A stretch of DNA of 64,000 nt from Chloroflexota bacterium (lineage in GTDB: Bacteria > Chloroflexota > Anaerolineae > UBA7937 > B3-Chlor), in assembly GCA_030603665.1 (NCBI GenBank), contig JAUVXJ010000015.1, positions 23,781 to 87,780 of the forward strand. The letters run 5' to 3'. The notes below the pieces were generated by a model. The model had not been told where the DNA came from, did no database searches, and saw nothing but the letters and a program-made list of their open reading frames with translations. Every line of letters starts with the position of its first letter. Positions within the stretch are counted from its first letter, which is position 1. Position numbers and translations under genes: made by a program. Below are positions 9,136-16,927 of the stretch, in pieces.

Positions 9136-9307
9136 GCCGCCGGTGCACATGAGGAGGAGACTCTCGTGAAGAGCGGGTCGCTGCATTCACACGCTCGCAC
9201 TCTACCCCTTCAGCAATGCCGGCGTTCGTGACAACTGACCCATTAGCAGTAGGAGCAGCATATGTTCATAGTGAACCACAGGTCCTTAGTCAGTTCGGGA
9301 GGAGATC

Positions 9308-9733
9308 ATGTCACAAGAGAACAAAGCCCTCGTCCGCAGGTTTTTCGAGTTGCTAGAGCTCGACCAGAGAGTGCCGGAGGAGTTGTTGGGCCCTGGCTTC
9401 ACCTACCATGTGCCCGGGGCCCCTGCAAAAGATCTAAAGGCCACCCGAGAGCGGGCGACTGAATTCATTGCTGCCTTTTCGGATTTCAAACGGATCGAAG
9501 AGGACATGGTAGCTGAAGGCGATAGGGTAGCTTTCCGTTCCAGGTTGGAGATGACCCACACTGGAGAGTTCATGGGTCTGGCCGGCAGCGGCAAGCAGAT
9601 CTCCGTTGTGGAAATGGGCATCATGCGAATAGCGGATGGCAAGATTGCCGAGATGTGGGGCCTCTTGGACACGATGGGGCTCATGCAGCAGGTGGGCGCG
9701 ATGCCGTCACCGGGCCAGGCGAGATCAGTCTAA
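9308..9733 (+). CDS. SnoaL-like / ester cyclase family protein
   Basis: The 141-aa product has the NTF2-like cone fold pattern of SnoaL-like ester cyclases: ENKALVRRFFELL at the N-terminus, a GEFMGLAGSGKQIS segment, and MGIMRIADGKIAEMWGLLD near the C-terminus. GGGAGGAG lies 5 bases before ATG. Members are polyketide cyclases, small hydrolases or simple binding proteins, so the substrate cannot be inferred. An R1 promoter lies upstream. Confidence 0.8.
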   Translation: MSQENKALVRRFFELLELDQRVPEELLGPGFTYHVPGAPAKDLKATRERATEFIAAFSDFKRIEEDMVAEGDRVAFRSRLEMTHTGEFMGLAGSGKQISVVEMGIMRIADGKIAEMWGLLDTMGLMQQVGAMPSPGQARSV

Positions 9734-9914
9734 GTCCTCTCACGCGAGAACTACACGCTGCTCAGAGGCGCCACTCCTTTCGCTACCTGATGCCGCTCGC
9801 GCTGAAAGCCTCGCCCGTGGCACAAGCTCGCTAGCCGGGTCACCCAGCCGCCCCGGCATACCCTGGTGACACCCCCACCTCACCTGGCGTTTTGCTCTGT
9901 CTCCAGCATCAACT

Positions 9915-10094
9915 CTACGCAAGAATGCCATAGTGTGAAGTTGCCTCCAAACTCATGACCCAACCCCACTCGATCGGCCACGAGGGGATCAGCTCATCGA
10001 TCTCCAGCGTGAGCCGCATAGTCTGTTTGAGGAACACGACGATCTTGCCGTGGTGGGTCACGTCGTCGTAGGTGGGGATGGGGATCAGCGAAAG
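9915..10094 (-). pseudogene. Remnant of an unrecognised coding sequence
   Basis: A stop-free stretch reads SLIPIPTYDDVTHHGK, then VVFLKQTMRLTLEIDELIP, and ends at TAG 9917-9915. The amphipathic, codon-like composition suggests a real protein C-terminus, but no start or ribosome binding site is visible, and the frame runs into the 3' end of hicA on the same strand. I do not recognise the family. It may be the tail of a gene truncated when hicBA arrived, or a short readthrough gene. Confidence 0.35.
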
Positions 10095-10098
10095 GAAG

Positions 10099-10314
10099 TC
10101 ACAGGAGCTTCAAGAACTCATCCACGCTCAGTCCCGCGTGCCTGATGATGCCCCGCAGAGTACCACTGTCAAGTTCCTTGTGGTCGGGCACAACTACCTG
10201 AGCGAAGGGGTCATCTCGGCGGAGGACGATATGACTTCCCTTCTGCCGCTTGACATAGAATCCGACAGCATCGAGGGCCCGGACGCACTCCCGACCTGAG
10301 ATCTTGGGCAGCAT
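10099..10314 (-). CDS. hicA: HicA-type toxin (YcfA family)
   Basis: The 71-aa product is a typical HicA double-stranded-RNA-binding-fold mRNA interferase. It has ISGRECVRALDAVGFYVKRQ, the catalytic His in KGSHIVLRR and a C-terminal GTLRGIIRHAGLSVDEF. Length and motifs are complete. It begins 2 bases after the hicB stop. HicA cleaves mRNA and is held in check by HicB. Confidence 0.9.
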   Translation of the reverse strand: MLPKISGRECVRALDAVGFYVKRQKGSHIVLRRDDPFAQVVVPDHKELDSGTLRGIIRHAGLSVDEFLKLL

Positions 10315-10316
10315 CG

Positions 10317-10523
10317 TCAGACGGCGACGACCAGTGTCTCGAATCGGTCTTCAGGCACGGCCAGGTCATCCTCTTCCAAGGCCTCGATGTAGGCCTCGAT
10401 GGCCTCGCGGATGTTAGCTACGGCCTCCTCTTTGGTTTTGCCCTGACTGATACATCCAGGCAAGCTCGGACACTCGGCAACCCAGTATCCGTTCTCCCCG
10501 GGGTAGATGACCACCTGTCTCAT
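10317..10523 (-). CDS. hicB: HicB-type antitoxin
   Basis: The 68-aa product shows the HicB RNase H-like partial fold: NGYWVAECPSLPGCISQGKT followed by KEEAVANIREAIEAY. I start it at ATG 10523 because GAGAGGTG lies just upstream; an ATG 21 bases earlier lacks a site. The C-terminus (DRFETLVVAV) is short and has no separate DNA-binding domain, so autoregulation may rely on the complex or be absent. Here the antitoxin gene comes first. Confidence 0.9.
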   Translation of the reverse strand: MRQVVIYPGENGYWVAECPSLPGCISQGKTKEEAVANIREAIEAYIEALEEDDLAVPEDRFETLVVAV

Positions 10524-10596
10524 CTCGCACCTCTCTCCGGCCACGACTCCAACTTATGCTCATTATAACACAATCCACCGTTCGGGCGCCCATCCC

Positions 10597-10731
10597 GAGG
10601 CCTTTGATCGCAGCCGCGGCATCCTTTTCGTACAGACTCTAGACCCGCTCACCGCCGAGGTCCTCGCCCACCGGTTCCACACCACCATCATGCGCACCGT
10701 CCAGGACATCCAGTTCCACTCCTGGCGATAG
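10597..10731 (+). pseudogene. Repeat R1 coding remnant (copy A, C-terminal fragment with internal deletion)
   Basis: The frame reads AFDRSRGILFVQ-x-LDPLTAEVLAHRF, then HTTIMRTVQDIQFHSWR and stops at 10731. The same C-terminal peptide recurs at 13539-13706 (fuller) and 14981-15081 (shorter). Relative to the fuller copy it lacks about 13 residues before the end. No start codon or ribosome binding site is seen. I do not recognise the parent protein. Confidence 0.5.
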
Positions 10732-11036
10732 CAGACCTCTCAGACCCTCGCCCGCCGACATCTCGAAGGCAAAAGCTCAAGGATAGCAACCCGGATTCGA
10801 GCCCGTAGCCGAGGTCGATGTTGAGGTGTCTCTGAACTATGCTGAGATTCCACTGATCCGGTAGGGCGGCGAGCGCAACTGAGTTTCACGAATAGCGACA
10901 AGGTCGGCTCGACCGCAACTCTTAGCAGGCTGAAGGGTTTCCTTACTAGATTAGTGTTCGGTTCCCGGCCGACAACAGGCCGATTGTTGAAGCACAGGCG
11001 GGATGGCAGAGCCCCGGACCAGTGAGGAGGCAGCGA
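10732..11036 (+). other. Intergenic stretch without a recognisable gene
   Basis: These 305 bases lie between the R1 remnant and fabF. I see no coding frame, repeat or convincing promoter. The R1 promoter half found after the other coding remnants is missing here. Confidence 0.5.
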
Positions 11037-12293
11037 ATGGGCAGAGCTGACAGGCCAAGAGTGGTGGTCACGGGCATGGGGGCTATCACGCCTTTGGGGC
11101 TGAATGTATTGGATACCTGGCAGGCGTTGATTGAGGGACGTTCAGGTATCGGGCCTATTACGCAGTTTGATGCCTCCGCCTATCCTACTCAGATCACAGG
11201 CGAGGTGAAGGGGTTCGACCCCGGCGAGTACTTGGATGCCAAGGAGGCCAGGCGAATGGCCCGCTTCAGCCAGTTCGCCGTGGCTGGGGCGAAGATGGCC
11301 CTGGAGGACGCGGGGTTGACGCTGGATGAAAGCAACGCGGATGACGTAGGGGTGGTGATGGGCACTGCCGTTGGAGGAGGGCTGCGGGAGTCACAAGAGG
11401 CGCATCTGATTCTGTTGAACAAGGGGGTGCGAAGGGTCCCTCCTTTCTTCGTACCTTCGATGATACCCAATGCGGCGGCCCATCATGTAGCATCCGCTTT
11501 TGGCGTCAGAGGGTACTCCTCTACGGTAATAGGGGCCTGTGCCTCTGGAAATCAAGCTATCGGCGAAGGGACCAGGGCTATCCGTGACGGGACTGCCCCG
11601 GTGGTGATTACCGGGGGCACAGAGTCCGCGATGTGTGAGCTTGCTCTGGCCGGGATAGGTGCTATGCGGGCCCTCTCCACCCGCAATGATGAGCCGGAAC
11701 GGGCGTCCCGTCCCTTTGATGCCGAGCGGGATGGCTTCGTGGCTTCGGACGGTTGTGGCGTCTTGGTTCTAGAGAGCCTGGACTATGCTATGGCGAGGGG
11801 AGCCAGGGTGTACGCCGAGGTGTTGGGATATGGCGTCTCCTCCGATGCCTATCATATCAGCGCCCCACATCCTGAGGGTACTGGGTCTGCTCTTGCTATG
11901 CGCCGGGCGATCGCCGACGCTGGTTTGAAGCCTGAGGACATTGGCTACATCAACGCCCATGGCACGGCTACGCCGCTAGGCGATCCGGCCGAGGTGGCAG
12001 CGATCAAGAGCGTTTTCGGGTCTCATGCTTACGAGATACCGGTTAATGCTACGAAGTCCATGATCGGGCACCTGCTGGGTGCGGCCGGTGCGGTTGAGGC
12101 GATAGCCACCATTATGACGATGCAGGAGGGCATTCTGCACCCCACCATCAACTATGAGCATCCAGACCCGGAGTGCGACCTGGACTGCGTGCCGAACGAG
12201 GCTCGACGGGCCCAGGTGGACATCGCCCTTTCCAACTCCTTCGGCTTCGGCGGCCAGAACGCTTGCTTGGTCTTTCGGAATTGGGAGGCATAG
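11037..12293 (+). CDS. fabF: Beta-ketoacyl-ACP synthase II
   Basis: The 418-aa product is a full-length KAS II for fatty acid elongation. Active-site residues are visible: Cys168 in GACASGNQ, His308 in NAHGTATPLGD, Lys340 and His345 in TKSMIGHLLGAAG. The start at ATG 11037 is supported by GAGGAGGC; a GTG at 11022 is in frame. The terminal GFGGQNACLVF is canonical. Seven bases separate it from the fabH-like gene, indicating an operon, but no acyl carrier protein, fabD or fabG is nearby. Confidence 0.95.
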   Translation: MGRADRPRVVVTGMGAITPLGLNVLDTWQALIEGRSGIGPITQFDASAYPTQITGEVKGFDPGEYLDAKEARRMARFSQFAVAGAKMALEDAGLTLDESNADDVGVVMGTAVGGGLRESQEAHLILLNKGVRRVPPFFVPSMIPNAAAHHVASAFGVRGYSSTVIGACASGNQAIGEGTRAIRDGTAPVVITGGTESAMCELALAGIGAMRALSTRNDEPERASRPFDAERDGFVASDGCGVLVLESLDYAMARGARVYAEVLGYGVSSDAYHISAPHPEGTGSALAMRRAIADAGLKPEDIGYINAHGTATPLGDPAEVAAIKSVFGSHAYEIPVNATKSMIGHLLGAAGAVEAIATIMTMQEGILHPTINYEHPDPECDLDCVPNEARRAQVDIALSNSFGFGGQNACLVFRNWEA

Positions 12294-12300
12294 GCAGGCC

Positions 12301-13446
12301 ATGGCGAACGAACAACGTAGGGCCGCACACATCTCGGGCTGGGGCCGGTACGCGCCGACCCGGGTGTTGACCAATGATGAGCTTTCACGAATGGTGGATA
12401 CCTCGGAGGAGTGGATCCAACAGCGGACAGGCATCCTCGAGCGACGCGTGGCGGGCAGTGACGAGACCACGGCCAGCATGAGCCTCCGCGCGGCCCGGGC
12501 TGCGCTAGATGTGGCCGAGCTCGATCCGCGCAAGGTAGAGTTGATCATCGTCGCCACCGTCACGCCCGACTATGTCTTTCCCTCCACTGCCTGCCTGGTC
12601 CAAGACGCCCTGGGGGCGCGCAGCGCGGGCGCTTTTGATCTGTCGGACGGCTGTTCCGGGTTCGTCTATGCCCTGAGCGTAGCGGCTGACCTCATCGTAG
12701 CGGGGCGATACGACAACGCCCTGGTGATCGGCGCCGAGACCCTATCCCGCATCATCGACTGGAGCGACCGAAACACGTGTGTCCTCTTTGGCGATGGGGC
12801 CGGGGCGCTGGTGTTGCAGGCCAACCGAGCCCGGGGCGGCGTGCTGGCCTCGGTGCTCGGTGCCGACGGCTCGGGAGGAGACCTGCTCAAGCTGCCTGCC
12901 GGCGGAAGCGTTCATCCCGCCACCTACGAGACGGTCGACCAGCGTCAGCACTACATCCACATGGACGGGCGCGAGGTGTTCCGTTTTGCCACTCGTGTCA
13001 TGCCCAAGGCCACCCGGCAGGTGGTGGAACTGGCCGGCCTCAAGGTCGAGGATATCGCGCTTTTTGTGCCCCATCAGGCCAACGGCCGCATCATAAAGAG
13101 TGCCGTCCGGGCACTTGGGATCCCGCCCGATCGGGTGTTCACTAACCTGGCCCGCTACGGCAACACCTCGTCCGCGTCGGTGCCGATGGCTCTAACCGAA
13201 GCGATTGAGGAGGGCCGGGTGCAGAAGGGGGACCTGGTCGTGTGTGCGTCATTTGGGGCCGGCCTCGCCTGGGCCGCCACGGCCATCGAGTGGAGCCTGC
13301 CCTTGCCAGTGGCCAAGCCGCCCCGCCGGCGCATCTTCTGGCGGCGGATGCTCTACCACCTGGCCCGAATCCAGTCCTGGTGGCGGCGGTCTTGGCGCCG
13401 GGCTGGTGCCTTGCTCCGGCAACTTCGCGAAGGTGAGGAGGAGTAG
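12301..13446 (+). CDS. fabH: Beta-ketoacyl-ACP synthase III (FabH-like) with C-terminal extension
   Basis: The product is 381 aa and shows the KAS III triad: Cys118 in SDGCSGFVYAL, His258 in VPHQANGRII and Asn288 in YGNTSSASV. It initiates fatty acid synthesis by condensing acyl-CoA with malonyl-ACP. Standard FabH is about 320-330 aa; this one carries roughly 45 extra residues after ATAIEWSLPL, rich in Arg, Trp and Leu (RRRIFWRRMLYHLARI, SWWRRSWRRAG), suggesting a membrane-binding amphipathic helix. The ribosome binding site is weak (AGGCAGG), consistent with coupling to fabF. Confidence 0.9.
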   Translation: MANEQRRAAHISGWGRYAPTRVLTNDELSRMVDTSEEWIQQRTGILERRVAGSDETTASMSLRAARAALDVAELDPRKVELIIVATVTPDYVFPSTACLVQDALGARSAGAFDLSDGCSGFVYALSVAADLIVAGRYDNALVIGAETLSRIIDWSDRNTCVLFGDGAGALVLQANRARGGVLASVLGADGSGGDLLKLPAGGSVHPATYETVDQRQHYIHMDGREVFRFATRVMPKATRQVVELAGLKVEDIALFVPHQANGRIIKSAVRALGIPPDRVFTNLARYGNTSSASVPMALTEAIEEGRVQKGDLVVCASFGAGLAWAATAIEWSLPLPVAKPPRRRIFWRRMLYHLARIQSWWRRSWRRAGALLRQLREGEEE

Positions 13447-13538
13447 CCCAACTTCGTCTCGTCTTTGGGCTTGCTCGTAAGCGGGATTGGCTGCTCGGAG
13501 GACTGTCCCTTCCAAGCCTTGCTCATACCTATCCCCTG

Positions 13539-13706
13539 GCCTTCGATCATAGCCGAGGCATCCTTTTCGTCCAGACCCCTGACCCTCTTACCGCCGAGGT
13601 GCTCGCCCACCGCTTCCACACCACCATCATGCGCACCGTCCACAACCTCAAGCTTGCGTGTGACGACGTCCCCATCCACGACGCCCAGTTCCAATCCAGG
13701 CGGTAG
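13539..13706 (+). pseudogene. Repeat R1 coding remnant (copy B, longest)
   Basis: Fifty-five codons read AFDHSRGILFVQTPDPLTAE, VLAHRFHTTIMRTVHNLKL and a tail ending DAQFQSRR, stopping at TAG 13704-13706. There is no start codon with a binding site; the frame appears abruptly after fabH. It matches the remnants at 10597 and 14981, so the three are decayed copies of one C-terminus. Confidence 0.5.
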
Positions 13707-13845
13707 CCTTACCTCAACCCCGGGTCCTCGTCCCGCAATGGGCAACCCTGCTTGCCCTCTCCCTCCACCTGTGCTATTGTCTAATAGCTTCGCCTCTACT
13801 TCGATGATTGTCTGAGACGCACGCCTCGTCCTGGCAATGATCGCG
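13707..13845 (+). repeat. Repeat R1, promoter half (copy 2)
   Basis: Directly follows the coding remnant and shares TCGTCCCGCAATGGGCAACC, CTACTTCGATGATTGTCTGA and ACGCCTCGTCCTGGCAATGA with the copies at 8998 and 15082. It ends 27 bases before the TPR-like gene. Together with the remnant it fills most of the gap 13447-13872. Confidence 0.65.
13752..13780 (+). promoter_or_regulatory. Promoter-like element inside R1 copy 2
   Basis: TTGCCC (13752-13757) and TATTGT (13775-13780) have a 17-base spacer, at the same place as the better hexamers of the other copies. The hexamers are weaker, so activity is less certain. It would transcribe the TPR-like gene at 13873. Confidence 0.4.
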
Positions 13846-13872
13846 AGGTGTCCACTCATAGGAGGAGGCACC

Positions 13873-14964
13873 ATGGCCAAGCCATTGCAGCACGTTGGCA
13901 TCCGTGAGCGCTTCAAGGTCAATAGGGTGCTCCGCCCGGCCAGAGAAAAGTATGGCGACATCAAGTCAAGCAGGACTGCGCTCGAAGAGTCCGTGCGGCT
14001 GCTCGAGACGGCTGTAGCGGCCAACCCCGGCGAGTGGATTCTCTGGTACACTCTCGGTGATCTCTACCCACCTCTCGGAGAGTTTGCGAAGTCCGTCAGA
14101 GCAGCCCAACGATGCTATGACTTGCGACCGAAAGACCCGCGTTCCACGTACGCCCTCGCGACTAATCTGCGCGAACTCACGCATGCCAAGTATGTCGGGC
14201 AGGCCAGATACATAGCCCAGAGAAGGGGACTTCTCGAGCGCATCTCCCACGGTACCGCCGTCACGCCTTTCGACCCCGATATCAGCCAACAGGCTCTCGA
14301 TGAGCTGGGCATGACCGTTGACCACGCAGCCGAGAGATCGCTCACGCTTTTCGAACAGGTTCTTACTTTGGGAGTCCCGGAGCCTGATGCCATCCATGTG
14401 CACGACTGTCTTGCGGCAATGTACTCCGAGTTCCCCCACTTGGAGCAAACGGTCAAGTCGACTGGCGTGGCTCCAAAGGGCATCCTGGCCGAGGCGCGAG
14501 GTGATCCCTTCAATCAAGCAGTGGAGCACTATCAGAAACTTCGATACCTCGGCTCGGAGCCATCCCGATTGCAGGAGGAGTTGCTGGAGGTGATCCGCCT
14601 CACTCAAGTAGCTCTCGCCAAGGATCGCTACAATGGGGACGCTATGGTCCTCCTCGCGCACGCGCTGCTTCTAGCGTCATTCCAAGCCCTGCAATTCAGC
14701 GAACAGGGCTACGCCTACTTCGTAACACGAGCAGCCTCAGTCATCGAGCACTGGTCGTCGACGCCGGCACGCACCAGAAACCGGGAAAACGGAAAGACGG
14801 TGCACTGGCGCATCCGAGCTGAGATTGAGCAGCCCAAGGCCCTCACCACAGCCGCACTACTGCGGCACCTGACCGCTAGTCGCCAGATCCTCTTCGACGA
14901 AGCTCTAGACCCTCGTTGCTTCCCAGACATCCAGCGACTCATCCAGGGCGGCAAGACGATTTAG
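13873..14964 (+). CDS. TPR-like repeat protein of unknown function
   Basis: The 363-aa product has tetratricopeptide-like helices near residues 35-105 (PGEWILWYTLGDLYPPLGEF, SVRAAQRCYDLRPKDPRSTY). A long, mostly helical C-terminal part has no motif I recognise. There is no signal peptide. The start at ATG 13873 has GGAGGAGG 5 bases upstream; an ATG at 13837 lies inside repeat R1. It stands alone between two R1 copies, suggesting an accessory gene. TPR proteins usually scaffold other proteins; the partner is unknown. Confidence 0.6.
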   Translation: MAKPLQHVGIRERFKVNRVLRPAREKYGDIKSSRTALEESVRLLETAVAANPGEWILWYTLGDLYPPLGEFAKSVRAAQRCYDLRPKDPRSTYALATNLRELTHAKYVGQARYIAQRRGLLERISHGTAVTPFDPDISQQALDELGMTVDHAAERSLTLFEQVLTLGVPEPDAIHVHDCLAAMYSEFPHLEQTVKSTGVAPKGILAEARGDPFNQAVEHYQKLRYLGSEPSRLQEELLEVIRLTQVALAKDRYNGDAMVLLAHALLLASFQALQFSEQGYAYFVTRAASVIEHWSSTPARTRNRENGKTVHWRIRAEIEQPKALTTAALLRHLTASRQILFDEALDPRCFPDIQRLIQGGKTI

Positions 14965-14980
14965 CCGCGGTCCCTGCGTC

Positions 14981-15221
14981 CCCGCCGCTTCCACACCACC
15001 ATCATGTGCACCGTCCATAGCCTCCAGCTCGCTTTCGACGGCGTCCCCGTCCAGGACATCCAGTTCCAGTCCAGGCGATAGCTCCTCCCCAACCGTGGCC
15101 CTCGTCCCACAATGGGCAACCCAACTTGACATCTCTCTCCAGATGTGCTATCATCTAGTAACTTCGCCACTACTTCGATGATCGTCTGAGACGCGCACTT
15201 CGTCGTGGCTGTCATCAACTG
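14981..15221 (+). repeat. Repeat R1 (copy 3: coding remnant plus promoter half)
   Basis: The left part reads RFHTTIMCTVHSLQLAFDG and continues to QFQSRR, stopping at TAG 15079-15081. The right part (15082-15221) repeats the block seen at 8998 and 13707, including TCGTCCCACAATGGGCAACC and CTACTTCGATGATCGTCTGA. It begins just after the TPR gene stop, so the copy is truncated on the left. Confidence 0.65.
15126..15154 (+). promoter_or_regulatory. Sigma70-type promoter inside R1 copy 3
   Basis: TTGACA (15126-15131), a 17-base spacer and TATCAT (15149-15154). This is the best match of the three R1 promoters. It points at the gene at 15392. Confidence 0.6.
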
Positions 15222-15280
15222 ATGGGCGTGTCCGCGCCCGTGCACAGCTACCAGCACCGGGGCACATGGTTGCACTGCAC

Positions 15281-15308
15281 TTGACACCCCGGCACGATGG
15301 AGTATGAT
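15281..15308 (+). promoter_or_regulatory. Second promoter upstream of the 15392 gene
   Basis: TTGACA (15281-15286) and TATGAT (15303-15308) are 16 bases apart, outside repeat R1. The unknown/PIN gene pair therefore has two tandem candidate promoters, about 150 bases apart. Confidence 0.5.
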
Positions 15309-15391
15309 TCGAACGGCGACTCTTCTGCGGCGTCTCTAGTTCTCACTGCCTCGAGCCACAGCTGAACGTCAGCAAAGGAGGGAGGCACGCG

Positions 15392-16189
15392 ATGAAGGAC
15401 ACCATTACTTTGGGACTGGAGGGAGACATTGCCCTAGACGCCTTCGCGCGGGCAATTGGCCACTTCACCAGGCTTGTTCGAGCTCTATCCGACGAGCTGA
15501 GCGATGACGCTCGTGTGGAGTGGATGATCGAGGACCTCTACGCCAGCAGCGCCGTCGCTACTGTTAGAGGGATATCCGAGGCCGTTCCCGTCTTGGAGAA
15601 GATCGTCGACAGTTACGTGGAGGTAGGCGACGCGCTCGCCCTTGGACACGACATACCCTTCTCCCCGGCAGTCCAAAGGCCGGCCGTTGGTCTGGCCCGC
15701 ATTCTCAACGACCGCGTGACGGCCATCAGGTTCGAAACCTCCGACCGCGAAGTGTTCGTTGCCGCCAAGCCGTCCGAAGCCTTGAAGGCTCGCGCGTTGG
15801 CCTATGCATATGGCACTTTGACTGGCACGGTGCAGATGCTCACGATGCGCCGCCGCCTGCGATTCACCCTCTATGACGTCCTCTTCGACAACCCAGTCTC
15901 CTGCTATCTCAGAGAGGGTCAAGAGGAGCAGATGCGTGAAGCCTGGGGCAAGCGCGCGGCCGTCTCTGGCAGCGTAGGTAGAGACCCGGACCACGGACGG
16001 CCTCGTGTCGTCCGAGACGTAAGCGAAGTACGAGTCACTACGCCGACCCAGCCTGGCAGCTATAAGCGCGCACTTGGGGTCATACCGTGGGCGGAGGACG
16101 ACGAGCCACCCGAAGCAGTAATCGAGAGACTCCGCAGTGGACAATGGCCTTCGACCCACCCGAAGGCTGGGACGTCAGACGGTGAATAA
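15392..16189 (+). CDS. Hypothetical protein paired with a PIN-domain gene
   Basis: The 265-aa soluble product starts MKDTITLGLEGDIALDAFAR and has no signal or membrane segment. I do not recognise the family. The first 170 residues look like a compact alpha/beta domain, and the C-terminal 70 are polar and Pro-rich, as in a flexible tail. AAAGGAGGGAGG precedes the ATG. The stop overlaps the likely GTG start of the PIN gene by 8 bases, so the two are translated together. By position it could be an antitoxin or regulator of the PIN nuclease; this is inference only. Confidence 0.6.
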   Translation: MKDTITLGLEGDIALDAFARAIGHFTRLVRALSDELSDDARVEWMIEDLYASSAVATVRGISEAVPVLEKIVDSYVEVGDALALGHDIPFSPAVQRPAVGLARILNDRVTAIRFETSDREVFVAAKPSEALKARALAYAYGTLTGTVQMLTMRRRLRFTLYDVLFDNPVSCYLREGQEEQMREAWGKRAAVSGSVGRDPDHGRPRVVRDVSEVRVTTPTQPGSYKRALGVIPWAEDDEPPEAVIERLRSGQWPSTHPKAGTSDGE

Positions 16190-16664
16190 GGGTCGCATCC
16201 TCTATTGGGACAGCGATGTCTTCTTATCGTACATTGGCGCCCATTCTCAGCGCATCAACACTGTCAGCGCGCTGCTTGAGGAGATCCAAGAGGATGATGA
16301 TGCCGTTATAGTGACCTCTGTCGTCGCAAAGGTCGAGGTCGCCTACGCCGCGCACGAGAAGGCGCAACGGGCACTCGATCCACAGGCAGAGGCCGACATC
16401 GATGCCCTCTGGGAAGACTCATCCGTAGTCGAGATCATCGACTTGAGCTACCATATTGCACTCATGGCGAGATCGCTCATACGGGAGGCGATGCTGCGCA
16501 ATTGGGCCCTCCGGGCAAATGACGCGATCCACCTCGCGTCGGCCCAATGGCTTCCAGGAGTTCAAGAGTTCCACACGTACGAGACAAGGCTGAAGAAGTT
16601 CAGCAACGTGATAGGCTGCACCGTTTGTGAGCCCCACGTTCTCCAGCCGCGCCTGGTTCCATAG
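16182..16664 (+). CDS. PIN-domain (VapC-like) nuclease
   Basis: The product is about 160 aa from GTG 16182 (ATG 16137 is a longer alternative inside the upstream gene). PIN-domain acidic residues are visible: Asp in YWDSDVFLSYI, Glu in AKVEVAYAAHEK, and Asp in LRANDAIHLASAQWL. These bind Mg2+ in RNases of the VapC type. Bacterial VapC toxins are usually about 130 aa with a small antitoxin of 70-90 aa upstream; here the upstream partner is 265 aa, so this is not a standard VapBC. Confidence 0.75.
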   Translation: MNKGRILYWDSDVFLSYIGAHSQRINTVSALLEEIQEDDDAVIVTSVVAKVEVAYAAHEKAQRALDPQAEADIDALWEDSSVVEIIDLSYHIALMARSLIREAMLRNWALRANDAIHLASAQWLPGVQEFHTYETRLKKFSNVIGCTVCEPHVLQPRLVP

Positions 16665-16742
16665 TCCCCCCTTATCCTCCTTTCCGTCACATCGGGCTCT
16701 CACTCCTAGAGCCTGAAGCCACCTCACGCACCATCGCGTCCG

Positions 16743-16830
16743 CCACTTCCCCTGCCGCACCTGGTCACCCGGCCTATGCGAACAGTAGCCACCTGGCCAA
16801 CCCCCGAATCCCCCGCCTGGCCGATGTGTC
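16743..16830 (+). repeat. Repeat R2, left copy flanking abiE
   Basis: These 88 bases match 18743-18830 at about 82 of 88 positions. Shared blocks are CCACTTCCCCTGCCG, CCTGGTCACCCGGCCTA, AGTAGCCACCTGGCCAA and CCCCCGCCTGGCCGATGTGTC split at single differences. The two copies are in direct orientation exactly 2,000 bases apart and bracket the abiE operon. Unlike the other copies, no TATACT follows this one. Confidence 0.85.
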
Positions 16831-16879
16831 CGTGGCCATCGCCAGGGCGCAGGTCCACTGCCAAATAAACTACATACCT

Positions 16880-16908
16880 TTGACTTTTTCCAAGTTGCGT
16901 AGTAGTAT
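16880..16908 (+). promoter_or_regulatory. abiE promoter
   Basis: TTGACT (16880-16885), a 17-base spacer and TAGTAT (16903-16908), ending 19 bases before the abiEi start. CTAC upstream and GTAG within the element form a short inverted pair, a possible binding place for AbiEi, which represses its own operon in studied systems. Confidence 0.5.
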
Positions 16909-16927
16909 AGGCAACAGGGGCGATCAT

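Noticed and set aside
16137..16181. Upstream ATG start for the PIN-domain gene
   Set aside because: It adds 15 residues unlike the PIN family, inside the upstream gene, and has no ribosome binding site. GTG 16182 gives a compact overlap, although the choice is not certain.
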